Assembly (NCBI GenBank): GCA_026770585.1
Contig: MU646499.1
Location: forward strand, 514,622-533,159
DNA length: 18,538 nt
Direction of reading: 5' to 3'
Origin: Baffinella frigidus
Lineage: Eukaryota; Cryptophyceae; Cryptomonadales; Baffinellaceae
The notes beneath the pieces are model-generated. The model worked only from the letters and a program-made list of their open reading frames with translations. It searched no databases and was not told where the DNA came from. This document shows positions 18,449 through 18,538 of this stretch, one piece after another. Position 1 is the stretch's first letter. Each line of letters opens with the position of its first letter. A program made the translations under genes and the position numbers.

Positions 18449-18538
<90 letters not shown>
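18445..18538 (+). repeat. Perfect CCCTCAA heptamer run at the right edge
   Basis: After the donor GTCCGCT, about 12 perfect copies of CAACCCT continue to the end of the window. It is the most uniform tract here, a single-variant array, and starts the next intron. Confidence 0.85.

Overview
The window is an internal piece of one very large, intron-rich eukaryotic gene on the + strand. I can thread about 56 short exons (31-303 nt) between positions 130 and 18444. Every exon-exon phase agrees, which gives about 5.33 kb of coding sequence (about 1,776 residues, roughly 29% of the span). No start codon, signal peptide or stop codon of the gene lies inside the window, so it continues past both ends. 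I see no second gene, tRNA, rRNA or CRISPR array.

Most introns are built largely from 7-bp telomere-like repeats of the plant type (CCCTAAA and one-base variants such as CCCCAAA, CACCAAA, CCCGAAA, CACAAAC, CATAAAC and CCCTCAA). They almost always lie with the C-rich strand on the coding strand. The repeat often starts at the donor (exon|GTAAACCC) and runs up to the acceptor (AAACCAG|G). Exons are GC-rich and non-repetitive, and introns are almost free of G on the sense strand. A CCCTAAA telomere motif, spliceosomal introns and GC-rich exons fit a photosynthetic protist. I lean toward a prasinophyte-type green alga, with a dinoflagellate or another TTTAGGG lineage not excluded; this is inference only.

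Protein layout from N to C: an unrecognised beta-rich region (130-2763); a possible cohesin-like sandwich (2895-3823); seven RCC1-like, cysteine-paired blades that could form a complete propeller (4028-6926); a duplicated dockerin-type calcium-binding module (7368-8318); an unrecognised region (8541-10238); then five filamin-type immunoglobulin-like repeats (10365-18444). An SRCR domain is nested inside the first filamin repeat and a ten-cysteine insert sits inside the fifth. Paired cysteines and many N-glycosylation sequons indicate a secreted or cell-surface adhesion or receptor-like protein.

The most unusual structure is in the introns. At least nine introns carry partial, decayed copies of the edge of a neighbouring exon together with its splice site, in places as arrays of three to six copies. 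Three introns are flanked by near-identical direct repeats spanning the splice junction (AG|GT or AG|GC), as expected if an intron arose by tandem duplication of exonic sequence; two of the three GC donors fall in these introns. Several introns also carry fold-back elements, and two introns 12 kb apart share a roughly 180-bp element in opposite orientation.
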